A stretch of 64,000 bases of DNA from contig CM024760.1 of assembly GCA_014218235.1 (NCBI GenBank), positions 147,327,245 to 147,391,244 of the forward strand, in the 5' to 3' direction. The first letter of the stretch is position 1, and every line of letters begins with the position of its first letter. The position numbers and the translations under genes were made by a program. The DNA is from Colocasia esculenta (Eukaryota > Streptophyta > Magnoliopsida > Alismatales > Araceae). The notes under the pieces are model-generated. The model searched no databases. It had not been told where the DNA came from and worked only from the letters and a program-made list of their open reading frames with translations. Positions 46,625-57,679 of this stretch are shown one piece after another.

Positions 46625-47130
46625 TCAAGTACCTGTAATGATGTCGCCGAGATCATTTCTGACTAATCCTTGCTCCTTTATGATTACTGATGAAGCATCT
46701 TTTGAGACGAACTTCGTCTTCAGGTTCCGACATTCCTTAAGCCGATGGTCTTTGCTGCCACATCTAAGACACCTTCCTTCCATTCGCCAACATGCATTCC
46801 CGCCATGACGCTTCCACAATGAATGCATTCGGGCTTCTCGCTGCCTGATGCCACAGTTGATTGTTGACCTTCCATGAGTTTCTTCATCTTCCTATCTTGC
46901 CTTTGGAATGGTTTTGGTGCTTCCTCCTTTTGAGCTTCATTTTCTCCTTAATATGATTCCACTTTATTCTCTTGCTTGGTCGCCACGCCTAGGACTTCTT
47001 CCAAAGTACGGGAATCAAGCTCTAAAAGCCTAGTCCTCACTGATGGTTTGAGTCCTTTCACGAAATTCTTTAACTTGCGGTTCTGCTCATACCTCCTAGA
47101 CTGAGCATTACGTCTACCACGTCCAGCCAT
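46625..47130 (-). pseudogene. gag: Miniature Gag of Dn
   Basis: Starts MAGRGRRNAQSRRYEQNRK at 47130 and runs directly into GLKPSVRTRLLELDSRTLEE, matching gypsy D Gag (GLKPSLRTRL, DHRTLDEALS). The large capsid-like front part is thus deleted. A TAA near 46950 follows ENKVESY. The frame then continues through QKEEAPKPFQRQDRK to CIHCG, where a one-base loss shifts it into the knuckle KRHGGNACW and CLRCGSKDHRLKEC. It ends near 46625, just before the hairpin. A short RNA-binding Gag may have been encoded before decay. Confidence 0.85.
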
Positions 47131-47296
47131 AATCTGTAAAATAGTTAATTAGTTAGAATCTAGGTACTAATCCTAACTATTTCCTTAACTATCTTCCATT
47201 CGTTATTAGTAATTTCTACATTTATGGACAATTCCCTATAAAGACTTTGCAATATGGTGGTGATGATGGTCTATCCATGTACAATTTCAACCTTGG

Positions 47297-47308
47297 GCTC
47301 TGATACCA
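47297..47308 (-). other. Primer-binding site of Dn, initiator tRNA-Met
   Basis: Minus-strand TGGTATCAGAGC, perfect match, five bases from the LTR at 47314. Confidence 0.93.
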
Positions 47309-47313
47309 ATCTA

Positions 47314-50300
47314 TGTAACGACCCTCCTCATACCGGTACGATTATACCAATCCCCATCGGTATAAAGAGCGTCATTACAGTGGGATAAAATCCAACACTA
47401 GCCGATAGGTTGAAAAGTACATAGATAGCAATTGATTTCAGCAGAATAAATACAACAATTTAACTTAGTCCATCACCATCACATATTCCACAATCTATAT
47501 AGTGCAAAAATAGAACGACAATGTCTACATTATTACATGATGAAAGAGCTACATTGTCCAAATAACATTTTTATTCAACTATGAATAGAAATTACAACTA
47601 CTACTTGCTCCTCAAAAGCCTCTCCTCCAAGATAGCGTCTCTCCCCCTAGCACGGGATACCTGTCAACCTGTACGCCGAAGCAAGGGTGAGTCCAAAGAC
47701 TCAGCAAGTAAAGCAAAGACTTAATCTTAAACATATCACATTCACATTAAGCTATTAAACACTCATGAATACATACTATCATTTAAACTCCCAAACACAT
47801 AGATCATACTCTTAGCTATCAACACATTTTTAATCACCTAGACATGCTTCATTCTATCATATGTTTATTCTAAATCATGGAGACTATTATTATACACTTG
47901 TACATATTCTCTACACTTAACACATAACATGATTCCTTCATTTCCACATTAATTCATTTCATGACATATTTCTACAACTAGAACATAGAATTAGACATAA
48001 AGGAGTGAACAAACTAATATGATGACTATTCACTTTTCACATGCACTTTTCATGTTTAATTTCACATTTTGCTTGTGTTTTAATGTACATACATCTCATA
48101 CATATGGTTCATATTTTATAACATGAATTGAGAAGTTAGAACATGGTCAAATTGGTTGGCAACAATAATTACTAAAGCATGAAACTTTGTACTAAGCAAA
48201 CATCACATCTAGCATGGAACCTAATTAATATTACATGTATTTATCACCTTCATAACTACACTTCACTTGCTGTTTTGACATGATTACATTCAATACATGG
48301 ATTTACATTTGTTCATATGTTATCTTATCCAATTCACAATTCTACATTTTCATCTTTCATGTTGCATAAATGACATAGTTACTCATGTTTATTCACATAC
48401 ACTATTACATGAGAACGATAAACTACATGACATGATGATAAGCATGATATTGCAAATGAGGTAATTAATGCATGAAAATATGAACATTATGCATTACCAC
48501 ATCGGTTTTCACATGCAAGCATACTCTCAATAACATTAACTGTCTTTTATATATCTTTTCACATATTCTTCACATCATTTACTCTTGGGTTTTCATTTAT
48601 CACATATCATATCATTTGCACTCATCATGTGCCACATTCACATATAATCTTACACTTTGTACATATTCCAATTACTTAAAATGCCATGACACATAGTCCT
48701 AACTACCTTTTAGATGACACAAACAAATATCTCATACTCATAACTCATCACATCTCATATCACATACCCACCACCTAGGCAATGAAGTGGTGAATCTTGG
48801 TAACTGCGCAGACCAGGAGAAGCCCTCTCCAGTGGTACTTGTCCACCTCCGGGTTTTTCCTAATGCCTTTAGGACAAACTTTTACAATGTAGAGCCTTCC
48901 ATAGGGACTTTTCTATGTACAGCTCTCGAAGCCTCTAGGGTAGCAGTGTCATTCCTTGGCCCAATTATTACACATTCACTCATTCACATTTTCACACACT
49001 AGTCACGTATTGTTCATATACTATTTAATACCTCTTCATACCTTATTTACCATTTGCCTATATCTCATTTGACCTGATCATGATACTATGGTTTTTCAGA
49101 AGTAAACAATTCCTATTATATCTCTAAACATGCAGCAAATTACTGAATTACATAAGATTAGTTTTTATCATATCAAATATGAATAATCCGCATAGTTTAA
49201 CTAATAATTACTATTACTGTCATCAGATTAGTTCCAAATTTTTATCCCAGGTTACTAACAGTAAACATATCACATCTTCAATTTTCTGGATTTTTCAAAC
49301 AGTAAATATAATTTCTACAATTAAAACAGATTTCAGTCATATTTATCGAAACATCATTAAACATGGTACATGTGATCATGTTTATGTACTAACAGTTTAG
49401 AAGTCAGATATTAGTACTCATACTGTCATGTAAAATTTATGCAATCCTAACTTACAGTAATTCCATTTATGCCCTATTTAAACATACTTATGTGATGCAC
49501 ATAATACAGTTATTGAATTTCATAATTTACATGGTTCACAGAAAATTTAGGCAACATTATGACATGACCTACTAACAGTATACAATCACTTATAAAATTT
49601 CAGAGTATACCCATATCCAGAAATTATTTAAACAGCAAAAGAAGATCAAAAAGCACACTTTCAGGTCCTGAAGAAGTAGACGTCAATGGATGTTGCCGTC
49701 AACTCTTCTGAAGAACTTGACTGCAACCTATGTTGCCTTCTACTTGCTCCCAGCAGCACATACATACGACTTTTCATACAATGGTGAATTCGGGTTCCAG
49801 GACGTGAGGAAAAATCTGTAAAAATACCTAGGACTTAGGGGACATGTATAGGATCAAGATCTAGGTTTACTTGCCTCTTCAAAAAATCTACAAAGATCAG
49901 AATCGTCGGTGAAGCCCTTTTCGGCCCTGCGAAAAAGGTGCTCGGAAACGCCTTAGATCTTCTTCTCCTGTCGATGTAGATGGCTCCTCGGAGTTGGGAT
50001 CTCTTCCTCTATGTATAGGCTATCCTCCAGATGTTGTAGCTCTTCGGGGAACACCCCCAGTTGATGGATCCGGCCTTCTAAAGTTTAGCTTTTCACCATC
50101 TCGGAGCTAGGGTTTTCACCAAATGTTGAAAGCCTTTTCCTCATCCAAGAGTGGTTATTTTATAGGTTCAAGGGTTGGTTACGCATTAGGGTAGGTTACC
50201 CAAGGTTTAGGAAGGGTTTCCTAATCTGAAACTAGCCAAAACACGGACATTAACAATTCTGGAACCGTTACGCAGCAGGATATTAACGTCAACATCGGTT

Positions 50301-51677
50301 GTAGTCAACCTGGCAGTTGACGTCAAGGTCTGGCCGCCAGAATGAGGTTGGCGTCCAGGGGGTGGTCACCACTGGGGGTTGGCGTCCAGGTCTGGCCGCC
50401 AACAGTGTCTTGGCGTCCAGGTCCTGGCCGCCAGCAGTCCTGAGCAACCGAAAACACCGACAGACCTAGAATTTAATGCATAAATGCACTAAAATAATTT
50501 AGTATATGCAAAAATAATTTCATATATCATTACCACATAAAATACTTGCATTATGTAATATTTAATTAATTACAATTTACACTAATCATAATTAAGAACA
50601 ATATGCATCAATACATACATATATGCACATATACGTACACATTGCATAATTACATACATTACGCATGAACTTATGATTAAAATGTGTCCATTATTAGTTA
50701 AATATTGTATGCATATTATCATCCAAGTACTTTACATACCCTAATTAATTTAACACGCTTAAAGTAGATAAATATTATTTAAACAAGGATAAACACATGT
50801 AGGTATACGTACGCACATCCATAACATTAACTACGTGCATTAAAATAATTAAATACAATGAGCACCTCAATAATTAAATAATTCACACATGTTTAAATAT
50901 ATATTTTGCATGCTCAGAAATAAACTCATGATTATTTACAAAGTGTACGATAATAATTTCTTACTATGTGTACAACACGCACCATATGCATGAGATTTAC
51001 ATACATTGATAACTAGATAATGCATGCACAATGTATGTGTTTTATACTTGTATGAAAATAGCATACATATACTTACATGGTCCATAGCAAATTATCTATT
51101 ACATGGACAATATTATCTATGTATTATTCACATACTATAGATGAATTGATGTGCATAGGATTAAATAGATAGATATCATATGTATAAGGTAACATACATA
51201 TATGTATATTTTTACACACAACCTCCATGGAATAGGTAGAATGGTATGCACTTCAAGATTTAGATAATGCATGCATAATATTATTAAGATACAGTTTGGA
51301 ATAAGTTATCTATGAATAATTTACAACAAAAGAAATTCTACATGCACATACTTCAATTATCCTATGCATAAATATATAGGCATTCACAACATAATTATAA
51401 CATTATGCATGAAATAGATAAACATAATATGCACATCGGTAGTTAGATTAGCATGCATAGTATTACTTAAGTATTACAAGCCTAGTATTTTAGTATACAC
51501 AATACACATCAATTTAGCTAATTGTCTATTCTCACAAAAATATTATATAAATATATATGCATGAGTTCATAAGGAATATAGAAATTATAATACGCACAAT
51601 TGAATACACACACTATACATACAACAAATAATTATACATGCACAATATAAAATGAATAAAAATTTCGGGGTATCACA
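47314..51677 (-). mobile_element. 5' LTR of Dn
   Basis: Plus-strand ends TGTAACGACC...GGTATCACA. Same internal landmarks as the other LTR: hairpin 47689-47702, TATAAAA 50164-50158 (minus), dyad array about 50316-50430. One dyad has lost its CpG (GGTCACC for GGCCGCC). Confidence 0.94.
47689..47702 (-). other. Conserved LTR hairpin, Dn right LTR
   Basis: Same GAGTC/GACTC stem and TTTG loop as 42566-42579. Confidence 0.65.
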
Positions 51678-51682
51678 GTAGA
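51678..51682. repeat. Target-site duplication GTAGA, right copy (Dn)
   Basis: See 42187-42191. Confidence 0.95.
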
Positions 51683-52958
51683 TGTCCGTGAGCATGTGTT
51701 AGCAGAGGCTCATAGATCGCGATTCTCTATTCATCCGGGTAACACTAAGATGTACCAGGATTTGAAGAGGTCCTTTTGGTGGTCCGGCATGAAGAAGGAT
51801 GTGGCAGATTATGTATCTAGGTGTTTAGTGTGTCAGCAAGTGAAGGCCGAGCGACAGCGACCATCCGGCCTTATGCAAAGGATGGAGATCCCAGTGTGGA
51901 AGTGGGAAGCTGTCACTATGGACTTTGTTTCGGGTTTGCCTCGATCTAGAAGGGGCAATGACTCGATTTGGGTAGTTGTAGATAGATTCTCGAAGACTGC
52001 TCATTTCTTGCCTATGAAGAAGAAGCAGTCGGTTGAGAGCTTAACTAGATTGTATGTTAGTAGTGTGGTTAGATTGCATGGTGTGCCGAAGTCGATCATT
52101 TCGGATCGAGATCCAAGATTTTCTTCGAGGTTGTGGAAGGGTCTTCAGCATGCGTTAGGTTCGGAGCTGAAGCTCAGTTCGGCGTTGCATCCCCAGACAG
52201 ATGGACAGTCCAAGAGGACTATCCAGACGCTCGAGGATATGTTGAGGGCGTGTGTACTGGATTGGAAGGATGATTGGGAGCATCATTTACCTCTAGTGGA
52301 GTTCGCATACAACAATAGCTTTCATGCTAGTATTGGTATGGCTCCATTTGAGGCATTGTATGGTAGGCCTTGCAGATCTCCTTTATGTTGGGAGGAGACC
52401 GGTGATAGGCAGCTGATCGGTCCGGAGTTAGTTCAGGAGACTTCGGATAAGGTCCAGCTTATCAGGAAGAAGCTTGTTGCGGCGCAAGATAGGCAGAAGA
52501 GCTACGCCGACAACAGAAGGAAGGATTTGGAGTTCGAGGTGGGTGAACATGTCTTCTTGAAGATATCACCTACTCGTGGTGCCGTCAGATTTGGCAGGCA
52601 TAGTAAGTTGAGCCCTAGATTCATTGGCTCATATGAGATTCTCAAACGATTGGGCAGCGTGGCATATGAGCTAGCTTTACCCCCAGCTTTAGCTAGTGTT
52701 CATCCAGTATTCCACGTTTCTATGCTCAGGAAGTATGTCCAAGATCCATCTCATGTGATTAGTCACGAGCCAGTGGAGATTCAGCCAGATTTGTCGTATG
52801 TGGAGCAACCAGTAGCTATTCTTGACCGGAAGGTTCAGCATCTCCGGAACAAGAGTATTGCGTCGGTGAAAGTTCTATGGCGGAACTTCTCGCGAGAGGA
52901 GGCTACTTGGGAGCTTAAGAATGCGATGAAGAAGAAGTATCCCCGTTTGTTTGAGTAG
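51683..52958 (+). pseudogene. pol: Gypsy D integrase and chromodomain
   Basis: Continues the interrupted gypsy D frame without shift or stop up to TAG at 52956-52958. The zinc region is HPGNTKMYQ ... CLVCQ; the core has TMDFVSGLPRS near 51925 and SDRDPRFSS near 52105. Where the catalytic Glu is expected (QSERTIQTLEDML in relatives) it reads QSKRTIQTLEDML near 52210. The last acidic residue of the D,D,E triad therefore appears lost. Then come the GPFEIL-type region (FIGSYEILKR), MLRKYVQDPSHV and the chromodomain (VKVLWRNFSREEATWEL). Confidence 0.93.
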
Positions 52959-52965
52959 TTTGTTT

Positions 52966-52985
52966 AAACTTCGGGGACGAAGTTT
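52966..52985 (+). other. Pre-PPT hairpin of gypsy D, stem AAACTTCG/CGAAGTTT, loop GGGA
   Basis: Perfect eight-base stem seven bases after the pol stop and 17 bases before the LTR. Confidence 0.78.
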
Positions 52986-52988
52986 CTT

Positions 52989-53002
52989 TAAGGGGGAGAG
53001 GG
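52989..53002 (+). other. Polypurine tract of gypsy D
   Basis: TAAGGGGGAGAGGG directly before TGTAAGGCCC at 53003. Confidence 0.92.
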
Positions 53003-53251
53003 TGTAAGGCCCTCGAATTTTGTTACATTATTTTATTTCGTATAAATAACTCATGATTGTGTATGCATAGATGTACATATCTACGTATGTATTAACTAGT
53101 TATACTTATGTGTGCATGTGTATAATTAGTTGTAAATAATGTATGAATGACATGTTGGTAGTGTGTACATGATAATACATATGTATGGCATGTAAATATG
53201 TATAAGTTAAGCATGGTTCTGCATGTTTTGAGTTCTGGCCGAAGGGCCAAG

Positions 53252-53472
53252 TTGGCGTCAACATGGATGGACGCCCATGCTGATCCAGCGTCCACATCGA
53301 TGGACGCCAATACTTAAGCCAACGTCCATAGATGTGGACATTAAGATTTCTGACCTGCATGCGTTGCAGACCCGAAATCCGAGAAGAAGGAAGTTCAGCC
53401 ATTGGGGAGCTGTCCCCAAGGCTCTGAGCCTTCCCATCACCCCTGCGTGAAAGGAGAGTCCGCTCCTATATA
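53252..53472 (+). promoter_or_regulatory. Alternating GGCGTC/GACGCC array and TATA box, gypsy D LTR
   Basis: TTGGCGTCAA, TGGACGCCCA, CAGCGTCCA, TGGACGCCAA and AACGTCCA have CG centres at 53256, 53272, 53289, 53305 and 53323 (spacings 16, 17, 16, 18) in alternating orientation. GCGTCCA/TGGACGC can form a seven-base stem. TATATA lies at 53467-53472. Confidence 0.6.
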
Positions 53473-54819
53473 CCAAGCCCTTTGCAACCCAAAGCCCCTT
53501 GGCTCTTTGCAAGAAGAGGAGAGAAAGAAGAAAAACCCTAGTTCTGGACTGTGAGAAAAACCTACCTTTGCAAGCTTACATCCGACCATCTGAAGCTGGT
53601 TCCGGCCATCTACCACGACAAGGAGGTAGCTGGGACAAAGGGGAAGGCTTCCCCAACATCTTCTTGGGGTCTACTGCATCAAGGAACCGGGAGGAAGGCA
53701 TCTTTGGGAGCTTCTTGGGACTGCCCAAGGAGAGCTTCACCGGCTCAGTTGATCCCGTTGGAGTATTTTTCAGAGGCAAGTAACCTACACACATCGTCCA
53801 TGTACATGTCTAGTAGGGTTTTCCTATTTTTACACATTTTTCCTCGTGTCCTAGATCCCCCATTCTTCTTGTTATTTGGAGCTTGGTCTGTGTTCTTGCA
53901 TAGACAGGAACTTGGCGTCAATGCCTTGACGCCAAGATCTCCAGTGTGCGTCCAGCGATCTTGCCGTCCAGCTCCTTGAACGGCCAGACACTGCCGCCAA
54001 GTTCTTCAGTGCAGAACAGTGAACTGTTCTGCCTTAAGTAATTATTTTCCGGACTTTGACGCATGAGGATATAGTGTAATTTTGATATGTTATGTAAAAT
54101 AGCTAATGTGATGTGTGTGGAAAATTCTGTGATTTTCTGTGGATGGCATAAATTATTGGATTTATTGAAATACATGTTGGGGAAAATGGACTATGCATGA
54201 TTACCTACTGTCTATATGATTTCTAAGGAATTAATTGCCCTAGATTTTTCTATCCCATGTGTATATGTGTCAGTTCGTACCCTGCAAATTTGAGAAATTG
54301 TTCATGTTCATATGATTTACTGTAATTACTGCAATGGAAATAGAAAGCATGAATAGGTTATTCAAAAATCCACAGTAAATTGTATGTTGTGAAACAAATT
54401 CGGGGAAAATTTCTATAACAACATGTATGATAGATTCAGATATGTGAAATGTCAAATCTAAGATTCAGGTTATGTTCCATGACAAGTTGAATTATGAATG
54501 GCATGCAACTGAATGTTTTAATTTCTGTAAATGTAATATGACTCAGAAAAATCTGGAAATTTGCATGTGTGGTCATAAACCTATAATCAGCATGTGGTTA
54601 AACTTTCAGGCTATTTGGACAACTTTAGAATGCAATATGAAACCTCCATGCGAAAATATGTGAATAATACATGCTATTGTGAAAATGATTTGAAATGCGC
54701 GTGCAACCTGATTTATGCAACTTACTGAATGTGTAATCTCTATCATCTGTAGCATCATGCTAGGGAAAACAAAGCCATGTGTGTGAATGAGAGAATGTAA
54801 AGAGGTCTGTGTGCGCCAT

Positions 54820-55210
54820 GTGTAAAATGTGTGTAAAAATCGATATGTGTAATGTGTAAGACTGTGCCAAGTGTGATACTGCTTCCATAGAGGGCTGTGG
54901 AACCGTACCATGGAAAAGTCCCCATGGGAAGGTTCAATGTGTTAAGATCCTAAGGGCATTAGGATGAAATCCTGGAGGTGGACAAGTACCACTAGTTAGG
55001 GTGGAGACTTGTTCTCCCGGTCTGCGCAGTCCAAGAGTCGTCACTGTATTGCCTAGGTGACTTCTATGTGTATGTGTCCTTATTATGGTGGTTTGGACTA
55101 TGTGTCATGGCACTAAAGTGTAAAATGTGAAATGTGAAATGTGAATGTGATCATGTGTAAATTGTGTAGTGTGAACATGTGTAAATGTGCAATGTGTAAA
55201 GAAGTGAACT
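54820..55210. repeat. Degenerate ATGTGTAAA repeats in gypsy D LTR
   Basis: ATGTGTAAA, ATGTGAAATG and related words recur in 54820-54870 and 55110-55210, like 10380-10570 in LTR B. They are separated by the GGAGGTGGACAAG block. Confidence 0.5.
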
Positions 55211-55825
55211 ATGTGAATGAGGAAATTGTGCAAACATGTGGAACTAATGTATTAGATGATGAAATGGTGATCCATGACATGTAAATGTTAAACTTGTGTC
55301 ATAACAGCAACTTAATTGTAGATGCGGAAATGTTTTACATGTGTACAAATGCGTAGAATCCATGCTAGTAGCATTTCTTACTTATGTGTGAATATTTCCA
55401 TGTTTAAGCGTCACCACGATATAGTTAATTGAGATTGTAGCTCTCATGTGATTGTGTGAACTTCTAATTCATGCCAAACAGCAAGCTAAAAGTGTATAAA
55501 TGATAATGTGCATGTGCAAGAATGTGGGAGAAATCATGATAGGAAGGTCTCATTTCCTGTATGTAAGCACACCATGTTTGGTTGCTCTCATGTTTTGCTT
55601 AATTGGAGGTGAAACCATTATGTGATGGAATAAGTAGAAAGCATGTGATAGGACATTTTATTTTGGAAAAATCTGAAATCATGAACCATGTGTTTACTTT
55701 GGTAAAATTACCATGATAGGTTGTCTTTTATAAATGTCCAAGCATGCTATATGTTTTGCTTTGTGAAATAGAATGTAAAACCTACAATGATATGTGCATG
55801 TATGATATGTGTGGTGTTATTTTCT

Positions 55826-55840
55826 GAGTCTTTTAGACTC
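55826..55840 (+). other. Conserved LTR hairpin, gypsy D (GAGTCT/AGACTC)
   Basis: Perfect six-base stem, loop TTT, followed by ATTACTTGCTTCGGCGTACAGG (CAG 55859-55861). Confidence 0.7.
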
Positions 55841-56257
55841 ATTACTTGCTTCGGCGTACAGGTTTAGTAGGTGATACACCTTTGGAGGAGGCCGTGGAGA
55901 GTGACTCCGAGCGCAGGGAGTAGCTTGACGGAGTTGTAGAGTGACTTTTGCTTACATTGTATGTAACAAGGCATTGCAATAGAAACATTATTAAATTTGG
56001 GAACAAACTATGTATTTGAGTTTAGTATTTCATTATGTGGACTTTAGTTCTTTTAAAATTGTTAGTTGAATCATGTATGTTAAATGTGGATGATGAATGA
56101 AATGAAGACAGTGGTTCTTTTACTTCTGCTACTCTATGTCTATATTTATGTGTATCTCAATCGTATGTTATTGTTTGGGTAAATGCCCCACTGTGATAAC
56201 GTTCACTATACCGACGTGGGTTGGTATAACCGAACCGGTATAATGAGGGTCGTCACA

Positions 56258-57641
56258 CTAACGTTACAAGGAAGTGAAAGAAAGAACATGGACCATGGTA
56301 CATATGAATGACCAAAAGAGAAGGCAAACTCAAGGGAAAATTACTGGAAGACTAATTCTCCTAAAACTCTCTTTCCTTCTTCCATCAATCATTTATCAAG
56401 GTACACTCACTTGAGACTTTCATGGTCTCTCAATAAATCAACTCTAAGAAGGAGTAGGAACTGTCATAGTTCAATCTACACTACACAGTGAGATCAACAT
56501 GACTTCAGATTTAAACAAGTTATGATAGAAGAGAAGGGATGTATTGCCTCCCAGGGCCAAACACTAATTTAAACACGATGAAAGGTTTAATTCTTATCAT
56601 GGAACTATTTCCCAAATCTAGAAAATAGCGTACACATGGTGAAGGATCACTTCAAACTACTGAACTATGTTGAGATGTAGGAAGAAGAGAAGCAGAATAG
56701 GAAGAGAATCCTACCTAGCTTGAAGAATATGAAGAAATAACCACAAGTAAGGGAGTGCAGCGGTTGAAGCTTGTTGTTGTAGTAGCTATAACCCCCAAGA
56801 TGGCTCCACAACCCCTTCCCAGCAACAGCTCCAGCAAGAACTCTAGTAGTAGCTTGAGCAGGAACAGGGTACAAGAAGAACAATAGCTCCAGCTACCCCC
56901 AGTTGTAGAGCCTTGTACGCACAGTAGCAACACAACAGGAGAAAGGGTTGGAAAGATGGGTTTGTAGCAGGATGGGGGGTATTTATAACCCGATGGCCTT
57001 TCCATGCACAATGGCACGTTGGTTGCCAATGTGTCATGGTAAAAACCATTTGGTTTTTACCTCAACACGTAGCACATGCAAGCTTTCCCTTTTTTACACA
57101 CAGGTAACATAGGTGTTACCCTTACCTTTAAGTGTGCTGGCTTTGCCTAAGCCTCACACGTAGGCACCCAGAAAATCCTAGAAAAATGGCCACCGTAATT
57201 GGCCCAAATTTAAACATTATGTAAACCTATCCAAATGATATCCATTGTCCTGAAATTTTAACCATAGACTAATATGATGGTTCTACAAATTATGGTGATT
57301 TTTAATTAATTTTTAGATTTTATTTCACACTAGGTGAAAAATCGCCCGGAAAATAGTTGCATCGACTTAACCTTGAAATCCGCACGTTAACAAATCCGAA
57401 TATTTACATTTCTGATACCACCATATTTTTCCAAAAATTATGGTGCTTTCGGATTTTTATTTCGCTACAGTTTTTCTGTGTCGCCCTGTGGGAGCGCGCA
57501 CGTCTATGTACGACACTGGGGTATTGTTTATTAATGCTAATAATTCCCAAATATCAATTATTTCACTTTAATGATAATAATAATTTGTAATAACCACATT
57601 ATTCATATTTTTCTAACAATTAAAATTGTCAGGGCGTTACA
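56258..57641 (-). mobile_element. Probable inner part of the left (3') LTR of gypsy E
   Basis: It ends GGGCGTTACA at 57641, immediately outside the PPT of gypsy E, so it is the LTR start on the minus strand. Its left edge is where gypsy D entered. It cannot be aligned with the visible part of the right LTR (62838-64000). It should correspond to sequence beyond the window. A minus-strand TTATAAATA lies near 56984. No coding capacity. Confidence 0.65.
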
Positions 57642-57656
57642 ACTCTCCCCCACTAA
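57642..57656 (-). other. Polypurine tract of gypsy E
   Basis: Minus-strand TTAGTGGGGGAGAGT directly before TGTAACGCCC. Confidence 0.9.
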
Positions 57657-57659
57657 AAG

Positions 57660-57679
57660 AAATTTGGTCCTCCAAATTT
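57660..57679 (-). other. Pre-PPT hairpin of gypsy E, stem AAATTTGG/CCAAATTT, loop AGGA
   Basis: Perfect eight-base stem; the 5' arm begins at the last base of the pol stop codon. Eighteen bases to the LTR. Confidence 0.78.

Larger units (their letters stand above)
42192..51677 (-). mobile_element. Non-autonomous gypsy Dn: 4.4-kb LTRs, 731-bp interior
   Basis: Two LTRs (42192-46582, 4391 bp; 47314-51677, 4364 bp), PBS, PPT and GTAGA duplication in minus orientation. The interior (46583-47313) holds only a shrunken, broken gag; protease and pol are absent. Over 90% of the element is LTR. The LTRs are about 97% alike by eye, so this is a recent insertion that must have used proteins from another element. 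Its Gag remnant resembles that of gypsy D, in which it sits. Confidence 0.95.
39628..56257 (+). mobile_element. Gypsy D (chromovirus), 5' truncated, carrying nested Dn
   Basis: Plus-strand gag-pol (39628-42191 and 51683-52958), PPT and 3' LTR (53003-56257). The 5' LTR, PBS and Gag N-terminus are lost at the filler junction. The 3' boundary is a clean LTR end (GTCGTCACA), followed by CTAAC (candidate target duplication without a partner). It lies inside the left LTR of gypsy E. Confidence 0.88.
53003..56257 (+). mobile_element. 3' LTR of gypsy D
   Basis: Ends TGTAAGGCCC...GGGTCGTCACA, 3255 bp. It carries a dyad array (53252-53326), TATATA (53467-53472), a second cluster of the same words (53908-54000), degenerate ATGTGTAAA repeats (54820-55210), the GGAGGTGGACAAGTACCACT block (54974) and the hairpin at 55826. 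Open frames seen in it show no homology and are dismissed. Its terminal 45 bases match LTRs B and Dn. Confidence 0.92.

Noticed and set aside
53499..53979. Open frames of about 90-140 codons in the gypsy D LTR downstream of TATA
   Set aside because: They lie in LTR leader sequence with repeated CpG words, overlap each other in different frames and show no domain.
54606..54937. His/Thr-rich minus-strand frames
   Set aside because: They read through degenerate ATGTGTAAA repeats inside the gypsy D LTR.
56665..57049. Possible host protein on the minus strand (Cys/Leu/Ser-rich frames)
   Set aside because: Overlapping low-complexity frames in a region that adjoins the gypsy E PPT and must be LTR.
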